A stretch of 64,000 nt of DNA from UBA5793 sp040255465 (GCA_040255465.1 JBDZVA010000001.1:558001-622000), one strand, 5' to 3'. Positions 17,252-25,685 are shown, counted from the stretch's first letter. The notes: generated from the sequence alone by a model not told the origin. Numbers and translations: made by a program.

Positions 17252-18079
17252 ATGGTGCCCGCTCGATCAGAAAGCGAAAGTCATCCCTCACGCAGCGAAG
17301 CGCTCGCCGAGCCGCTCTACCTCTTCACCGTCGACGCCATCCGCCAGCTCGACCAACTCGCCGTCTCTGAATACGGCCTGACCGGTGCGGTGCTCATGGA
17401 AAACGCCGCCCGCAGCATCGCAGCCGAAGTCCTCCGACTCCTTCACCATGACGGCAACCATCGTCGCGTCATCATCTGCTGCGGCCCGGGCAACAACGGC
17501 GGCGACGGCCTCGCACTCGCCCGCCACCTCCACAACGAACACGTACACGTCGAGATCCTGCTCGGCTTCGACCCGCACAGCGCCAAACTCTCCGAAGAAG
17601 TGGCGATGAACCTGCGCGTCTGCCAGCGCATGAACCTCAGGATGATCGAACTCGCCACCTCCGACGCGGTGAATCGATTCGCCGGCGACAAGCAACCAGC
17701 GCCCGATCTGATCGTCGACGCATTGCTCGGCACCGGCTCTCATTCCGCCCCGCGTCCGCCGCTCGATCGCCTCATTGAATGGATCAACGCTTCGCCGGCG
17801 CCGGTGCTCAGTGTCGATGTCCCCAGCGGCCTCGATGCCCAGACCGGCCGCCCGCCGGGCGCCTGTGTCAAGGCCAACATCACGGTGGCCCTCGTGGGGA
17901 TCAAGTCGGGCTTTCTCGAACTCGACGCCCAGCCGTGGATCGGCGAGATCGTCATCGGCGACATCGGCTGCCCGCGCGAATTGTGCGAGCGGCTTGGCGA
18001 ACGACTCGCGGCCGAGCCGTACGAACCGGACGAACCCGCGGCCCCGCGCCACAAGCCCAGTCGCTCGCGCGGCAAATAG
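17252..18079 (+). CDS. nnrE: NAD(P)H-hydrate epimerase
   Basis: 275 residues, the YjeF N-terminal domain alone, without the C-terminal dehydratase. Motifs: GLTGAVLMENAAR, the phosphate loop CCGPGNNGGDGLALARHL, DALLGTGSHS and VDVPSGLDAQTG. It epimerises the R and S forms of damaged NAD(P)H hydrates in the cytoplasm so that the dehydratase can repair them. No Shine-Dalgarno is seen; TATCAT ends exactly 6 bases before ATG 17252, consistent with a leaderless transcript. The C-terminus has a Pro/Arg-rich extension (EPDEPAAPRHKPSRSRGK). Confidence 0.92.
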   Translation: MVPARSESESHPSRSEALAEPLYLFTVDAIRQLDQLAVSEYGLTGAVLMENAARSIAAEVLRLLHHDGNHRRVIICCGPGNNGGDGLALARHLHNEHVHVEILLGFDPHSAKLSEEVAMNLRVCQRMNLRMIELATSDAVNRFAGDKQPAPDLIVDALLGTGSHSAPRPPLDRLIEWINASPAPVLSVDVPSGLDAQTGRPPGACVKANITVALVGIKSGFLELDAQPWIGEIVIGDIGCPRELCERLGERLAAEPYEPDEPAAPRHKPSRSRGK

Positions 18080-18152
18080 AACGGGAAATCAACGTCGATG
18101 GTCGGCTAATAATGAAGTGCCAAGTCCGGGGGAGATCTGGAGATGCACTGCG

Positions 18153-19274
18153 GTGACAAAGAACAAGCATAGTGCCGGCGTTTCAAACGGCTTACTCGCC
18201 GTGATGCTCTTCGTGATGGCCGGCTACATCGCGCTGGACAAAGTCTGGCCCGCCATTCGCGCCATGAACGCCACGCCTCGCGAGATTACGCCGCGCGGCG
18301 ACCTCGCCGACGCCGAGAAAACCACCATCGACATCTTCGACGCCGCCTCCCCCTCCGTCGTCTTCATCACCAACACCCAGTACCAGCGCGATCGCATCAC
18401 CCGCGATGTCATGTCCGTTCCCACCGGCAGCGGCTCAGGGGTCATCTGGGATGATCTCGGCCACGTGCTGACCAACCTCCACGTCATCGCCGGCGCCAAC
18501 GAACTCATCGTCACACTCCCCGACCAGACCGACTGGAAGGCCGAACTCGTCGGCTTCTCCGAGCGCTACGACCTGGCCGTGCTTCAGATCAATGCGCCCG
18601 GCGCTTCGCTCAAGCCCATCCCCGTCGGCGAGTCCGCCAACCTCCGCGTCGGGCAGACGGTCTTCGCCATCGGCAATCCCTTCGGCCTCGACCAGACGCT
18701 GACCACCGGCATCATCAGCGCCCTGCACCGCGAGATTCCCAGCGAGAACGGCCAGGAACTCCAGGACATGATCCAGACCGACGCCGCCATCAACCCCGGC
18801 AACTCGGGCGGCCCGCTGCTCGATTCCGCCGGCCGACTCATCGGCGTCAACACCGCCATCTACAGCCCCACGCGCACCAACCTCGGCATCGGCTTCGCCA
18901 CACCCGTCGATGTCGTCAACGAAGTCGTCCCTCAACTCATCGCGCACGGCCGGGAGATCAAGCCCTACCTCGGCGTCTACCTCGATGAATACTTCCCGCG
19001 CCGCCTGGGCATCGACGGCGTCATGGTGCTCACCGTCATGCCCGGCTCACCGGCTGACAAGGCCGGCCTCCAGCCGACCCGCCGCGTCGAGGGCCGCCTC
19101 GACCCCGGCGACATCATCCTCGCCATCGACGGCGTGCCCACCCCCGATCGCGCCACCCTCCAGAAAGTGCTCGGCGGCCACAAACTCGGCGAAAAGATCG
19201 ACCTGACGATCATGCGCGGCCAGAACCGCGCCACCATCGAGGTCGTGCTCGAAACGCCTCGTCCCGCAGGCTGA
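18153..19274 (+). CDS. HtrA/DegP-type serine protease with one PDZ domain
   Basis: 373 residues. An N-terminal helix (GLLAVMLFVMAGYIAL) anchors or exports it. The trypsin-like domain shows the triad: His in VLTNLHVIAG, Asp in ERYDLAVLQI and Ser in INPGNSGGPLL. One PDZ domain follows at about residues 270-370 (GVMVLTVMPGSPADKAGL, GDIILAIDG). It should degrade or refold envelope proteins. The start is GTG 18153, ten bases after GGAG. An open frame reaches far upstream, but that part overlaps nnrE and has a shadow-like composition. Confidence 0.92.
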   Translation: MTKNKHSAGVSNGLLAVMLFVMAGYIALDKVWPAIRAMNATPREITPRGDLADAEKTTIDIFDAASPSVVFITNTQYQRDRITRDVMSVPTGSGSGVIWDDLGHVLTNLHVIAGANELIVTLPDQTDWKAELVGFSERYDLAVLQINAPGASLKPIPVGESANLRVGQTVFAIGNPFGLDQTLTTGIISALHREIPSENGQELQDMIQTDAAINPGNSGGPLLDSAGRLIGVNTAIYSPTRTNLGIGFATPVDVVNEVVPQLIAHGREIKPYLGVYLDEYFPRRLGIDGVMVLTVMPGSPADKAGLQPTRRVEGRLDPGDIILAIDGVPTPDRATLQKVLGGHKLGEKIDLTIMRGQNRATIEVVLETPRPAG

Positions 19275-19277
19275 TCG

Positions 19278-19898
19278 ATGCCTCGCGAGCCCAAGCCACT
19301 CGCATCCACCTTTGCCCGCCGCGGCGCCGAATGCGTCGCGCGCGATCTGCTCGGCCGCTGCATCGTGCGCGCCTTCGACGATGGCTCCCAGATCATCGCG
19401 CGCATCATCGAAACCGAAGCCTACCTCGGCGCCCCCGATCGCGCCAGCCACGCGTGGAACAATCGCCGCACCAGCCGCAATGCATCGCTCTACCTGCCCG
19501 GCGGCCACTGGTACGTCTACTTCATCTACGGCATGCACTTCTGCCTCAACGTCGTCGCCGGCCGCGCCGATGTTGGCGGCGCGGCGCTCATCCGCGCCGC
19601 CGAGATCGTGCATGGCTCAGAACTGGCTCGGCATCATCGCGGTCTCAATGGAGCCATGCGCCCGGGCGATCTCGCAGGCGGCCCGGGCAAATTCTGCAAA
19701 GCGCTGCGCATCGACCGCGCCTTCGACGGCCGCGCCGTGACGGATTCGGCGTTATGGCTGGCGGCCGGCCGACCCGTGCGCGACGCCCAGGTCGCCACCG
19801 GCCCGCGCATCGGCGTGGCCTACGCCGGCGACGCCGCAACCTGGCCCCTCCGCTTCGCCATCGCCGGCCATCCGGAGATGTCGCGGCCGCGGTTGTAA
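19278..19898 (+). CDS. mpg: 3-methyladenine DNA glycosylase, AAG/MPG type
   Basis: 206 residues. RRGAECVARDLLGRCIVR starts the AAG fold; IARIIETEAYLGAPDRASHAW holds the catalytic Glu and the Tyr of the base pocket; YVYFIYGMHFCLNVV and GGPGKFCKALRID follow. It removes alkylated purines from DNA in base excision repair. The start is 3 bases after the HtrA stop, so the two may be cotranscribed. Confidence 0.94.
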   Translation: MPREPKPLASTFARRGAECVARDLLGRCIVRAFDDGSQIIARIIETEAYLGAPDRASHAWNNRRTSRNASLYLPGGHWYVYFIYGMHFCLNVVAGRADVGGAALIRAAEIVHGSELARHHRGLNGAMRPGDLAGGPGKFCKALRIDRAFDGRAVTDSALWLAAGRPVRDAQVATGPRIGVAYAGDAATWPLRFAIAGHPEMSRPRL

Positions 19899-19951
19899 AC
19901 GACCCGTGAGTACGCCCCGTGCGCAAATCGAGCGAAGATGTCCCCTCGCGA

Positions 19952-20311
19952 TCAACCCTTCGGATTCGGGCCGTACTCGTTTGTGCCCGGCTGGCTGTCC
20001 ATGATGAAGAACACCAGCAGAATCAGGCCGCCGAGAATCGGCACGAACACAATGAGAAACCACAGGCCGCTTCGGCCCGTGTCGTGCAGACGCCGCACGG
20101 CGACCGCGATGCTCGGGATGATCACGGCCAGCGAATAGAGCCCGCCGAGGATGCCAAAGCCCGACTCGGTCGTCAGTCCCGCCATGCCATCAATGAAGCC
20201 AAGCACAAACGCGATGATGATGTTGAAAAGCACGAACATCCAGTACTCAGCGCGTTGAGCGCGGCCGCTGAATACGGCGTACTGTCGGAGCACGTCAAAA
20301 TACCAGTGCAT
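19952..20311 (-). CDS. DUF805 family membrane protein
   Basis: 119 residues. The family pattern is clear: WYFDVLRQYAVFSGRAQRAEYWMFVLFN, then helices, then AVAVRRLHDTGRSGLWFLI and a final helix before a short polar tail. DUF805 proteins are inner-membrane proteins of unknown role. AAGGAG lies 6 bases before ATG 20311 and 3 bases before ATG 20314, so I prefer 20311. Confidence 0.9.
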   Translation of the reverse strand: MHWYFDVLRQYAVFSGRAQRAEYWMFVLFNIIIAFVLGFIDGMAGLTTESGFGILGGLYSLAVIIPSIAVAVRRLHDTGRSGLWFLIVFVPILGGLILLVFFIMDSQPGTNEYGPNPKG

Positions 20312-20483
20312 CATGGTCTCCTTGGAACACGGGTCCTGCTGGCACATCGCCGGCCGAACGCATGGCCGGCGAGAATCCGCTGACGTCTCCCCAATATGAG
20401 AACCACTGTCGATATCGAACCAGAGCGGCCCAAAGGTCTAGAAATGAGGTGATTTCGCCGCCGGATGGCCGTCCCGCCCGGCC

Positions 20484-20885
20484 TCACGCCGGCCGCACGA
20501 CCAGCAGGTACGCCCAGTTGGCCGCCAGCAGCAGACCGGCCGCGATCCAGAGTCGATTCTCCAGCGGTCGACTGATGCCCGGCAAGCCCCGGTGTCTTCG
20601 TAATAAACTCCACGCGCCGCCAACGGGCACGACGAACCATGCGAATGTAACAAGCGGATTGATCCGCAGCGCATCGACGAACTCGCCGCGCACCAGGTCC
20701 ATCGTCGCCCGCGTCCCGCCGCACGTCGCGCACGGCTCGCCGGTGATCCTGCGGAACAGGCAGAGCGATTGATCGACGCCAGTGAAATGGCGAACAACAA
20801 GCGAGAGCACGATGAGCGCCACCCACACGGCAAAGACGATGGCGATCGTTCGCCACTGTGACCGGCTCGCTGAATCGGAAGTCAT
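20484..20885 (-). CDS. DUF2752 family membrane protein
   Basis: 133 residues. The family motif is CLFRRITGEPCATCGGTRA (Cys, then CxxCGxTR) between the first and second helix, followed by ALRINPLVTFAW. Two further helices end the protein. The start is ATG 20885, 17 bases after the stop of the DUF4190 gene, so the two are an operon. Function is unknown; the conserved Cys residues could bind metal or be redox active. Confidence 0.87.
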   Translation of the reverse strand: MTSDSASRSQWRTIAIVFAVWVALIVLSLVVRHFTGVDQSLCLFRRITGEPCATCGGTRATMDLVRGEFVDALRINPLVTFAWFVVPVGGAWSLLRRHRGLPGISRPLENRLWIAAGLLLAANWAYLLVVRPA

Positions 20886-20902
20886 GCTCGCAACGCCGGC
20901 GC

Positions 20903-21232
20903 TCACGGCCCGCCGCCGCTGCCCGCCGCCACGCCGCCGACAATCGCCAATCCCACGAGCAGTACCCAGATGACGATGCCGAGGATCTGCAGGCCGCACG
21001 CCACGATGCCGAGGATCTTGCCGGCTTGTGTGAGTCCGCGGCCCGATGGATCCATCAGACCCGCGTCCATCTGACGCAGGTCGCCGTTGCCCATCACCCA
21101 AGCGATGATCCCGAGGATGAAGCACAACAGCAGGCCGAGGATGCCAAGCACGAGAATCATCACGCCGCGATGCGGCTGCATGTTCCCGCCCTGATACCCG
21201 CCGGGAGACACCTGTGGAGGAGACTGGGACAT
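20903..21232 (-). CDS. DUF4190-like small membrane protein
   Basis: 109 residues. A Pro/Gly-rich N-terminus (MSQSPPQVSPGGYQGG) leads into a helix GVMILVLGILGLLLCFILGIIAWVMGNGDL, a loop MDPSGRGLTQAGKILGIVACGL and a second helix. This is the two-helix DUF4190 layout. GGAAGGAAC is upstream of the ATG. It probably starts the operon with the DUF2752 gene. Confidence 0.82.
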   Translation of the reverse strand: MSQSPPQVSPGGYQGGNMQPHRGVMILVLGILGLLLCFILGIIAWVMGNGDLRQMDAGLMDPSGRGLTQAGKILGIVACGLQILGIVIWVLLVGLAIVGGVAAGSGGGP

Positions 21233-21340
21233 TCCGTTGTTCCTTCCAATGATGGGTTGGCGCCGCCATCAGGCGGTCACTTCATTGCGTCAGTGTACCG
21301 GGTATCGTCGCGCCGGGCTGGAGATGTGGATAATTCCGCC

Positions 21341-21369
21341 TTGACGCCGGGCCTCCGACTCGTCATACT
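21341..21369 (+). promoter_or_regulatory. Sigma70-like promoter for a leaderless transcript
   Basis: TTGACG at 21341-21346, a 17-base spacer, and CATACT at 21364-21369. The ATG of the next gene starts 6 bases later at 21376, so the transcription start should coincide with the start codon. No Shine-Dalgarno is present. Confidence 0.65.
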
Positions 21370-21375
21370 CACCAC

Positions 21376-21879
21376 ATGGAAGACGCCCCGACGACTTACA
21401 TGCTGCGTCTGGCTGATGGAACTGAGTTCGGCCCGGCGGATATGGACCTGCTCGAAGACTGGGCGCGGCAGGGGCGCGTGCCGCGCGATGGCCTGCTCGT
21501 GGCCACCGCCGACCCCTCGAGCGTGCGCAGCGTCTTTGCTGAGCAACGGATAGCGAGAATCCTCAGCGCCCCGCCGACCACGCGCGTCCCCGTCGCGCCC
21601 GCCCCGCAGCCGGCGACGGGCCTCGTGCCGTATCGCAATCCCTACGCGCTGGTCGCGTACTACATGGGCATTTTCTCGCTGATGCCCTTGATCGGCCTGC
21701 TGCTGGCGATTCCCGCCTTCATCCTCGGCATCATGGGCTGGCGCAACTACCGCAAGACGCCCGAGATTCGCGGCGGCGTCCACGCGTGGGTCGGCATCAT
21801 CATGGGTGGCCTGCTGACCGCGGTGTGGGCCTTTGCCCTGGTCGCGATGGTCGTCTCAGCGGGCCGGAGCGGTTATTGA
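21376..21879 (+). CDS. GYF-like plus DUF4190-like membrane protein
   Basis: 167 residues. Residues 1-60 form a GYF_2-like module (YMLRLADGTEFGPADMDLLEDWARQGRVP), which may bind Pro-rich peptides. A Pro-rich linker follows, then two helices in the DUF4190 pattern (NPYALVAYYMGIFSLMPLIGLLLAIPAFILGIMGWRNY and GGVHAWVGIIMGGLLTAVW, each read with loops). It is divergent from the DUF4190/DUF2752 operon, so the two may be related in role. Confidence 0.8.
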   Translation: MEDAPTTYMLRLADGTEFGPADMDLLEDWARQGRVPRDGLLVATADPSSVRSVFAEQRIARILSAPPTTRVPVAPAPQPATGLVPYRNPYALVAYYMGIFSLMPLIGLLLAIPAFILGIMGWRNYRKTPEIRGGVHAWVGIIMGGLLTAVWAFALVAMVVSAGRSGY

Positions 21880-21978
21880 CAGACTTCATGGAATAGGCCG
21901 CGCCTCGGCGCGTCCCCTTGCTTGGAAGCCGGCGCGCATCGTTGCCGCGCGGCGGCGATTCATATGGGGAGCAGCACC

Positions 21979-22227
21979 ATGACACATCCACGCACGACAA
22001 CCTTCGCACCCAACCCGCGCCGCAGCCTGCTTCGCCTTGCCGTGGTCGGCTCGCTGCTGGCCGGCGCGTTGTGGCTCGGCGGGTGCTCCACGCATTCGTA
22101 CTTTTCCTACCGCGAATCGTGGAGTTCCGGCCGATACCACAGCTATCACCGCGAACGCTGGCGCGACGACTGCGATTACCGGCGCGATTATCACCACGAC
22201 TACGGCCATCACGATCGCCGCTGGTAA
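21979..22227 (+). CDS. Small His/Tyr/Arg-rich lipoprotein
   Basis: 82 residues. The signal peptide ends in the lipobox LGGC near residue 37. The mature part is short and rich in His, Tyr, Arg and Asp (for example RRDYHHDYGHHDRRW), which could bind metal. GGGGAGCAG precedes ATG 21979. I know no family; the low-complexity tail makes the reading frame less certain, but the leader and lipobox support it. Confidence 0.6.
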   Translation: MTHPRTTTFAPNPRRSLLRLAVVGSLLAGALWLGGCSTHSYFSYRESWSSGRYHSYHRERWRDDCDYRRDYHHDYGHHDRRW

Positions 22228-22238
22228 TCGACCGCGTG

Positions 22239-23018
22239 TCAATCAGGCTTGCGCGCGGCAAGCGTCAAGCGACATTCCTGGTTGATGACCACGACGCCGT
22301 CGTGCTTGTGTTTCTCAAACGCCTCAGTCAGCCGACGGAGCAACACATCCGCCGCGTCCGGATCGCGCGGAAAGTAAGAAGCGCTCGTTGCTTTGCCCAG
22401 CAGCGTCGCGAGCGTGCATGACTGCGGGTTGGGCCAACTGAGTGTCTCGCCGCTTTCAAAGAGCGGCCCAAGTTCATCGACGTTTACGCCGTAGCCGTGC
22501 CGCAACACGCGCCCTTCCTCTTTCGCCCTGGTCTGGGCGTCCGCGACACACTGCGCATAGATCTCATCCATCTCGCTCACCGGCACGCGCACGTTCCACA
22601 TCAGCGCCAGCCGGCCGCGCGGCGCCAGAATGCGATGAAACTCCGCGAGGCTTTCGGGCGATGCAAACCAGTGGAACGACTGCGCGCAGACCACCGCATG
22701 CACCGAGCCATCCTCCAGACCGGTGGCGTCGGCGGTCGCTTTGCGATACTCGACGCTGGCGCAGTGTTGGGGTGGCAGGTCAGCCATGGCCCGGCTGCGC
22801 ATCTCATCATTGGGTTCGATGCCAATGACGTGCGCGCCCGCAGCGGCCAGCAGCACGCTGGAGATCCCCGTGCCGCAACCCACGTCGGCGATCTGCGGCG
22901 GCTTGGGCAATCCGTGTACGATGGCGTCGATCGCTTCGGCTGGATACGACGGCCGGTTCGCGGCATAGCGATCCGCCAGGCCGGTGAAGTACGTCAATGG
23001 GTCGGTGGGGGTGGTCAC
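22239..23018 (-). CDS. SAM-dependent class I methyltransferase, Methyltransf_11 type
   Basis: 259 residues. YFTGLADRYAANRPSYP begins the domain; motif I is IADVGCGTGISSVLLA; IGIEPNDEMR is the acidic loop; AVVCAQSFHWFASPES is motif IV. It matches the family of small-molecule methyltransferases annotated as ubiE-like, with no clear substrate. The start is GTG 23018; no Shine-Dalgarno is seen and TATCCT lies 5 bases before it. It is convergent with the small lipoprotein and divergent from the 401-residue gene. Confidence 0.85.
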   Translation of the reverse strand: MTTPTDPLTYFTGLADRYAANRPSYPAEAIDAIVHGLPKPPQIADVGCGTGISSVLLAAAGAHVIGIEPNDEMRSRAMADLPPQHCASVEYRKATADATGLEDGSVHAVVCAQSFHWFASPESLAEFHRILAPRGRLALMWNVRVPVSEMDEIYAQCVADAQTRAKEEGRVLRHGYGVNVDELGPLFESGETLSWPNPQSCTLATLLGKATSASYFPRDPDAADVLLRRLTEAFEKHKHDGVVVINQECRLTLAARKPD

Positions 23019-23170
23019 GCGTGAGGATATCGGCGTCCCCCGCCCTGGGACCCGGCCCGTGTAAAGGCTCCAACTGCCTCCGCCGCTGCAGCCCGCCCAC
23101 ACGCCGCCGCGGACAGCGCGATTCGCCCTCCAGGCCCCAGCAGACTCCTCGGACCCAGAGCCTCAAAACC

Positions 23171-23207
23171 GTTTCCGAAACAGTTTTTGACAAAATATCA
23201 GAAACAG
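23171..23207. promoter_or_regulatory. Palindromic operator-like repeats overlapping a promoter
   Basis: GTTTC-C-GAAAC at 23171-23181 is an inverted repeat. A second, imperfect one pairs CAGTTTTTGA (23181-23190) with TCAGAAACAG (23198-23207), 8 of 10 positions. Both contain the half-site GAAACAG. The second brackets the -35 box, so a bound repressor would block the promoter at 23187-23215. Confidence 0.6.
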
Positions 23208-23215
23208 AGTATGCT
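23187..23215 (+). promoter_or_regulatory. Near-consensus sigma70 promoter
   Basis: TTGACA at 23187-23192, a 17-base spacer, and TATGCT at 23210-23215. This is the best promoter match in the window and lies in a locally AT-rich island. It points to the gene at 23293 with an untranslated leader of about 70 bases. Confidence 0.75.
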
Positions 23216-23292
23216 TGGCCTGCGAATAGGCTGCCTGCAGCATTGTCCACCCGCCCCAAACCGCCCGCTACGGACCAGAGATCGCGTTTCAG

Positions 23293-24498
23293 ATGCCCGA
23301 AACGACCTTCGAACAAGACGTCGCCGACCGCATGCCAGCCGTGCAGGATCTCTTCGCCGGCATCCTGGAACGGTACTGCGGCGGCGGGGATGCGGGGATC
23401 ACGCAGATCTGTGAAACGCTGGGAATTCACCGCAAACTGGCCTGGCAGGTGCGGCATGTGGCGTATGAGCCCGACCCCTTCGGGGCTGTGCGTCACATGC
23501 CCTCTCCGGCCGGAATCGACTCGTTGCTGTCCGCGTTGGAGCGTCTCGGTCTGTCCCCCCAGACGCAGTCGACACTCCGCGCGGCAGCCGAGTCGTTCAA
23601 CGACCTGGTCCGCACCCACGCCGGCGATCGCAACTCGATGGACATGCTCGTCGAATCCGCCGCCGAGAGTTCGCTCAATCAGGCGGAAGTGAAGTGGCGC
23701 GAAAAAGCGTTCCAAGGCAACAGCTTCATCTGGGGCGCCCAGGCGCGAACGCTGCTCAGCGCCAGCATCCTCAACTTCTCAAGAGGAAAGCCCGACTGGT
23801 TCGACGCCGTGCAGGTGCGCGGCCTCATCGGCCTCAAGCGCGTCCGCCGCAACGTCCATTGGATTGTCAGCCAGTCAGCCGTCATCGATGACGCGGACCC
23901 GACCCGCCGCACGCTGCGCGCGCCGCTCGATCCGCAGGGCGCCGAAGCGATGGACGGCGTGCCGGTCATGCTCGACTTCTGCTCCAAGCCGCTGCCGCAA
24001 CTCCGCCGCCGAGCGTCTGATCCCGGGCTGCTCAACGACGAACTGCTTCCCGCGCCCGTCGGGTTCACCGGTCAGCAGACCATCGTCACCGGCGAAGTGC
24101 TCCGTGAACTTTCGCCTGTCTACGCCACGCCCGGCAACAAACGCATGCTCTTTGGAGCCGTCGTGCGCACCCCCGCCGAAGTGCTCGTCTATGACCAGTT
24201 CGTTCATCGCGGTCTGTTTCCCAGGATCAAGCGCGAGATGTGCGTGTTCGGCGAACTGAACTCGCCCATCACGCAGGACGATCACGATCTGCTGCCAACT
24301 TCAGAAAACATCGAGCACCTTGGTCGCGGCATCACCGTTGCGCGAACCGCCGATGTGCCGGGCTATCAGAGAATCCTTCGCGCCACGTTCTCGGCGGTGG
24401 GCTGGGACGCGGACGAATTTGATGTCTATCGCATTCGAATGGCGTACCCGCCGATGCCCGCATCGGTGGTGATCCGTCACGATCTCCCTTCGCGGTAA
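23293..24498 (+). CDS. Uncharacterised 401-residue protein with HTH-like N-terminus
   Basis: 401 residues, soluble, no family recognised. Residues 30-60 (GGDAGITQICETLGIHRKLAWQVRHV) look like a helix-turn-helix: a helix, a turn at GIH, and a recognition helix. The remainder is a larger domain with mixed alpha/beta composition and no obvious catalytic motif (for example FQGNSFIWGAQARTLLSASIL and RIKREMCVFGELNSP). The strong promoter with overlapping palindromes suggests tight control, perhaps by this protein itself. The ATG at 23293 is the first good start; no clear Shine-Dalgarno is visible. A transcription regulator with a ligand domain is my guess only. Confidence 0.75.
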   Translation: MPETTFEQDVADRMPAVQDLFAGILERYCGGGDAGITQICETLGIHRKLAWQVRHVAYEPDPFGAVRHMPSPAGIDSLLSALERLGLSPQTQSTLRAAAESFNDLVRTHAGDRNSMDMLVESAAESSLNQAEVKWREKAFQGNSFIWGAQARTLLSASILNFSRGKPDWFDAVQVRGLIGLKRVRRNVHWIVSQSAVIDDADPTRRTLRAPLDPQGAEAMDGVPVMLDFCSKPLPQLRRRASDPGLLNDELLPAPVGFTGQQTIVTGEVLRELSPVYATPGNKRMLFGAVVRTPAEVLVYDQFVHRGLFPRIKREMCVFGELNSPITQDDHDLLPTSENIEHLGRGITVARTADVPGYQRILRATFSAVGWDADEFDVYRIRMAYPPMPASVVIRHDLPSR

Positions 24499-24576
24499 CG
24501 GTGGGTTGCCGCTAGACGGATCCTGTTGTCGAAACTGTGCCTTGGTGAAGAACCTGCAATGGAAAGGAATACAAAG

Positions 24577-25521
24577 ATGATTCAGCGATTTGCTGCTCTT
24601 GCAGCCACGTCGGCGATCCTGGCCTCCGCGTCGTTTGCCGCAGCCCAGACCGTGATCGATTTCGAGGACCAGGTGGAGGGATTCCTCGGCGACCCGTGGT
24701 CAATCCAGGGACTCACCTTCCACGATCTCAATACCGTCTCAGGCGTCTTCCCCGACGGCTCAACCTTTGATCCCGAGCCCAATGACGAGTGTGTCTGCGA
24801 AGATGCAACCCTGTGGTACAACGACTTTCCCGGCTGGGGCAGCGCTGACAAGCTGCTGACCTTTGCCAACGCCTACGTGCCCGGCGACAACCTCAGCCTC
24901 GGCCGCGTCTCGACGGTCACCATTGACCTCGATCAGGCTGCCGACTCCGTTTCGATGGATGTCGGCTACTACGAAAACGGACCGTGGGGCGGCATCGTCG
25001 TGCATCTCGACGCGCTGAGCAACGGCCAGGTCGTGGCCAGCGACAGTTTCGAAATCGCCGACGGCGGCGGTCGCGACAACGGCGCCACGGCAGTGCTCAG
25101 CGTCTCCGGCGCCGAGTTTGATCAACTCGTGCTCTACTCGACCTATGGCAACGAGTACTCCTTCCCGCGCATCATCCTCGATGACATCACCATCAACTGG
25201 GCGACCGGCGGCCCGACGCTGACCGTTGATCCCCTCGTTGGCGGTCAGCCCGGCTCGTTCCACATCACCGGCGCTGCTCCGAACACCCGCACCTACCTGG
25301 CTTACAGCCTGCGCGGCCCGGGTCGCACCTTCGTGCCATTCCTCAACGTCACCCTCGATCTCGCCCAGCCCCAGCAGGCCGGAAACGCCAGGACCACCGA
25401 TGGCTCGGGCGCGGTCAACTGGACTCTGCCCATCCCCACCAACGGAAGCGGCCGCACTGTCTGGTTCCAGGGAGCCCAGAACGGCAGCACAACCAACGTG
25501 GTCACCACGCAGATCCGCTGA
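24577..25521 (+). CDS. Secreted protein with C-terminal module A
   Basis: 314 residues. A signal peptide (LAATSAILASASFAAAQ) ends near residue 24. The main part (residues 25-210) begins VIDFEDQVEGFLGDPWSIQG and continues as a beta-rich, Asp-rich domain, like many exported planctomycete proteins with FDFE-type starts. The last 95 residues start with PLVGGQPGSFHITGAAPN and contain FVPFLNVTLDLAQP; they align with the C-terminus of the FG-GAP protein at 6221-7750. GGAAAGG precedes ATG 24577 by 9 bases. A strong terminator follows. Confidence 0.8.
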   Translation: MIQRFAALAATSAILASASFAAAQTVIDFEDQVEGFLGDPWSIQGLTFHDLNTVSGVFPDGSTFDPEPNDECVCEDATLWYNDFPGWGSADKLLTFANAYVPGDNLSLGRVSTVTIDLDQAADSVSMDVGYYENGPWGGIVVHLDALSNGQVVASDSFEIADGGGRDNGATAVLSVSGAEFDQLVLYSTYGNEYSFPRIILDDITINWATGGPTLTVDPLVGGQPGSFHITGAAPNTRTYLAYSLRGPGRTFVPFLNVTLDLAQPQQAGNARTTDGSGAVNWTLPIPTNGSGRTVWFQGAQNGSTTNVVTTQIR

Positions 25522-25553
25522 TGGGCGGCTGAGAAACTGAGTTGGAATCCCAG

Positions 25554-25584
25554 ACAGGCCCGGCGCAACACGCGCCGGGCCTGT
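25554..25584 (+). terminator. Strong hairpin terminator
   Basis: A perfect 13-base stem (25554-25566 with 25572-25584) closes an AACAC loop and is followed by TCCGTTG. It lies 33 bases past the secreted protein gene and may be Rho-independent despite the short T run. Confidence 0.7.
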
Positions 25585-25624
25585 TCCGTTGACGGGTGCG
25601 CCGCAAAGCGAGGAGACGGAATGA

Positions 25625-25653
25625 TTGCATAGAGGAGTGATTAGTCCTATTAT
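25625..25653 (+). promoter_or_regulatory. Sigma70-like promoter of the radical SAM gene
   Basis: TTGCAT at 25625-25630, a 17-base spacer and TATTAT at 25648-25653. The start codon at 25686 follows after about 27 leader bases that include TGGAG as ribosome binding site. Confidence 0.6.
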
Positions 25654-25685
25654 AGTTTCGACGCCCATCGAATGGAGAACAGCGC

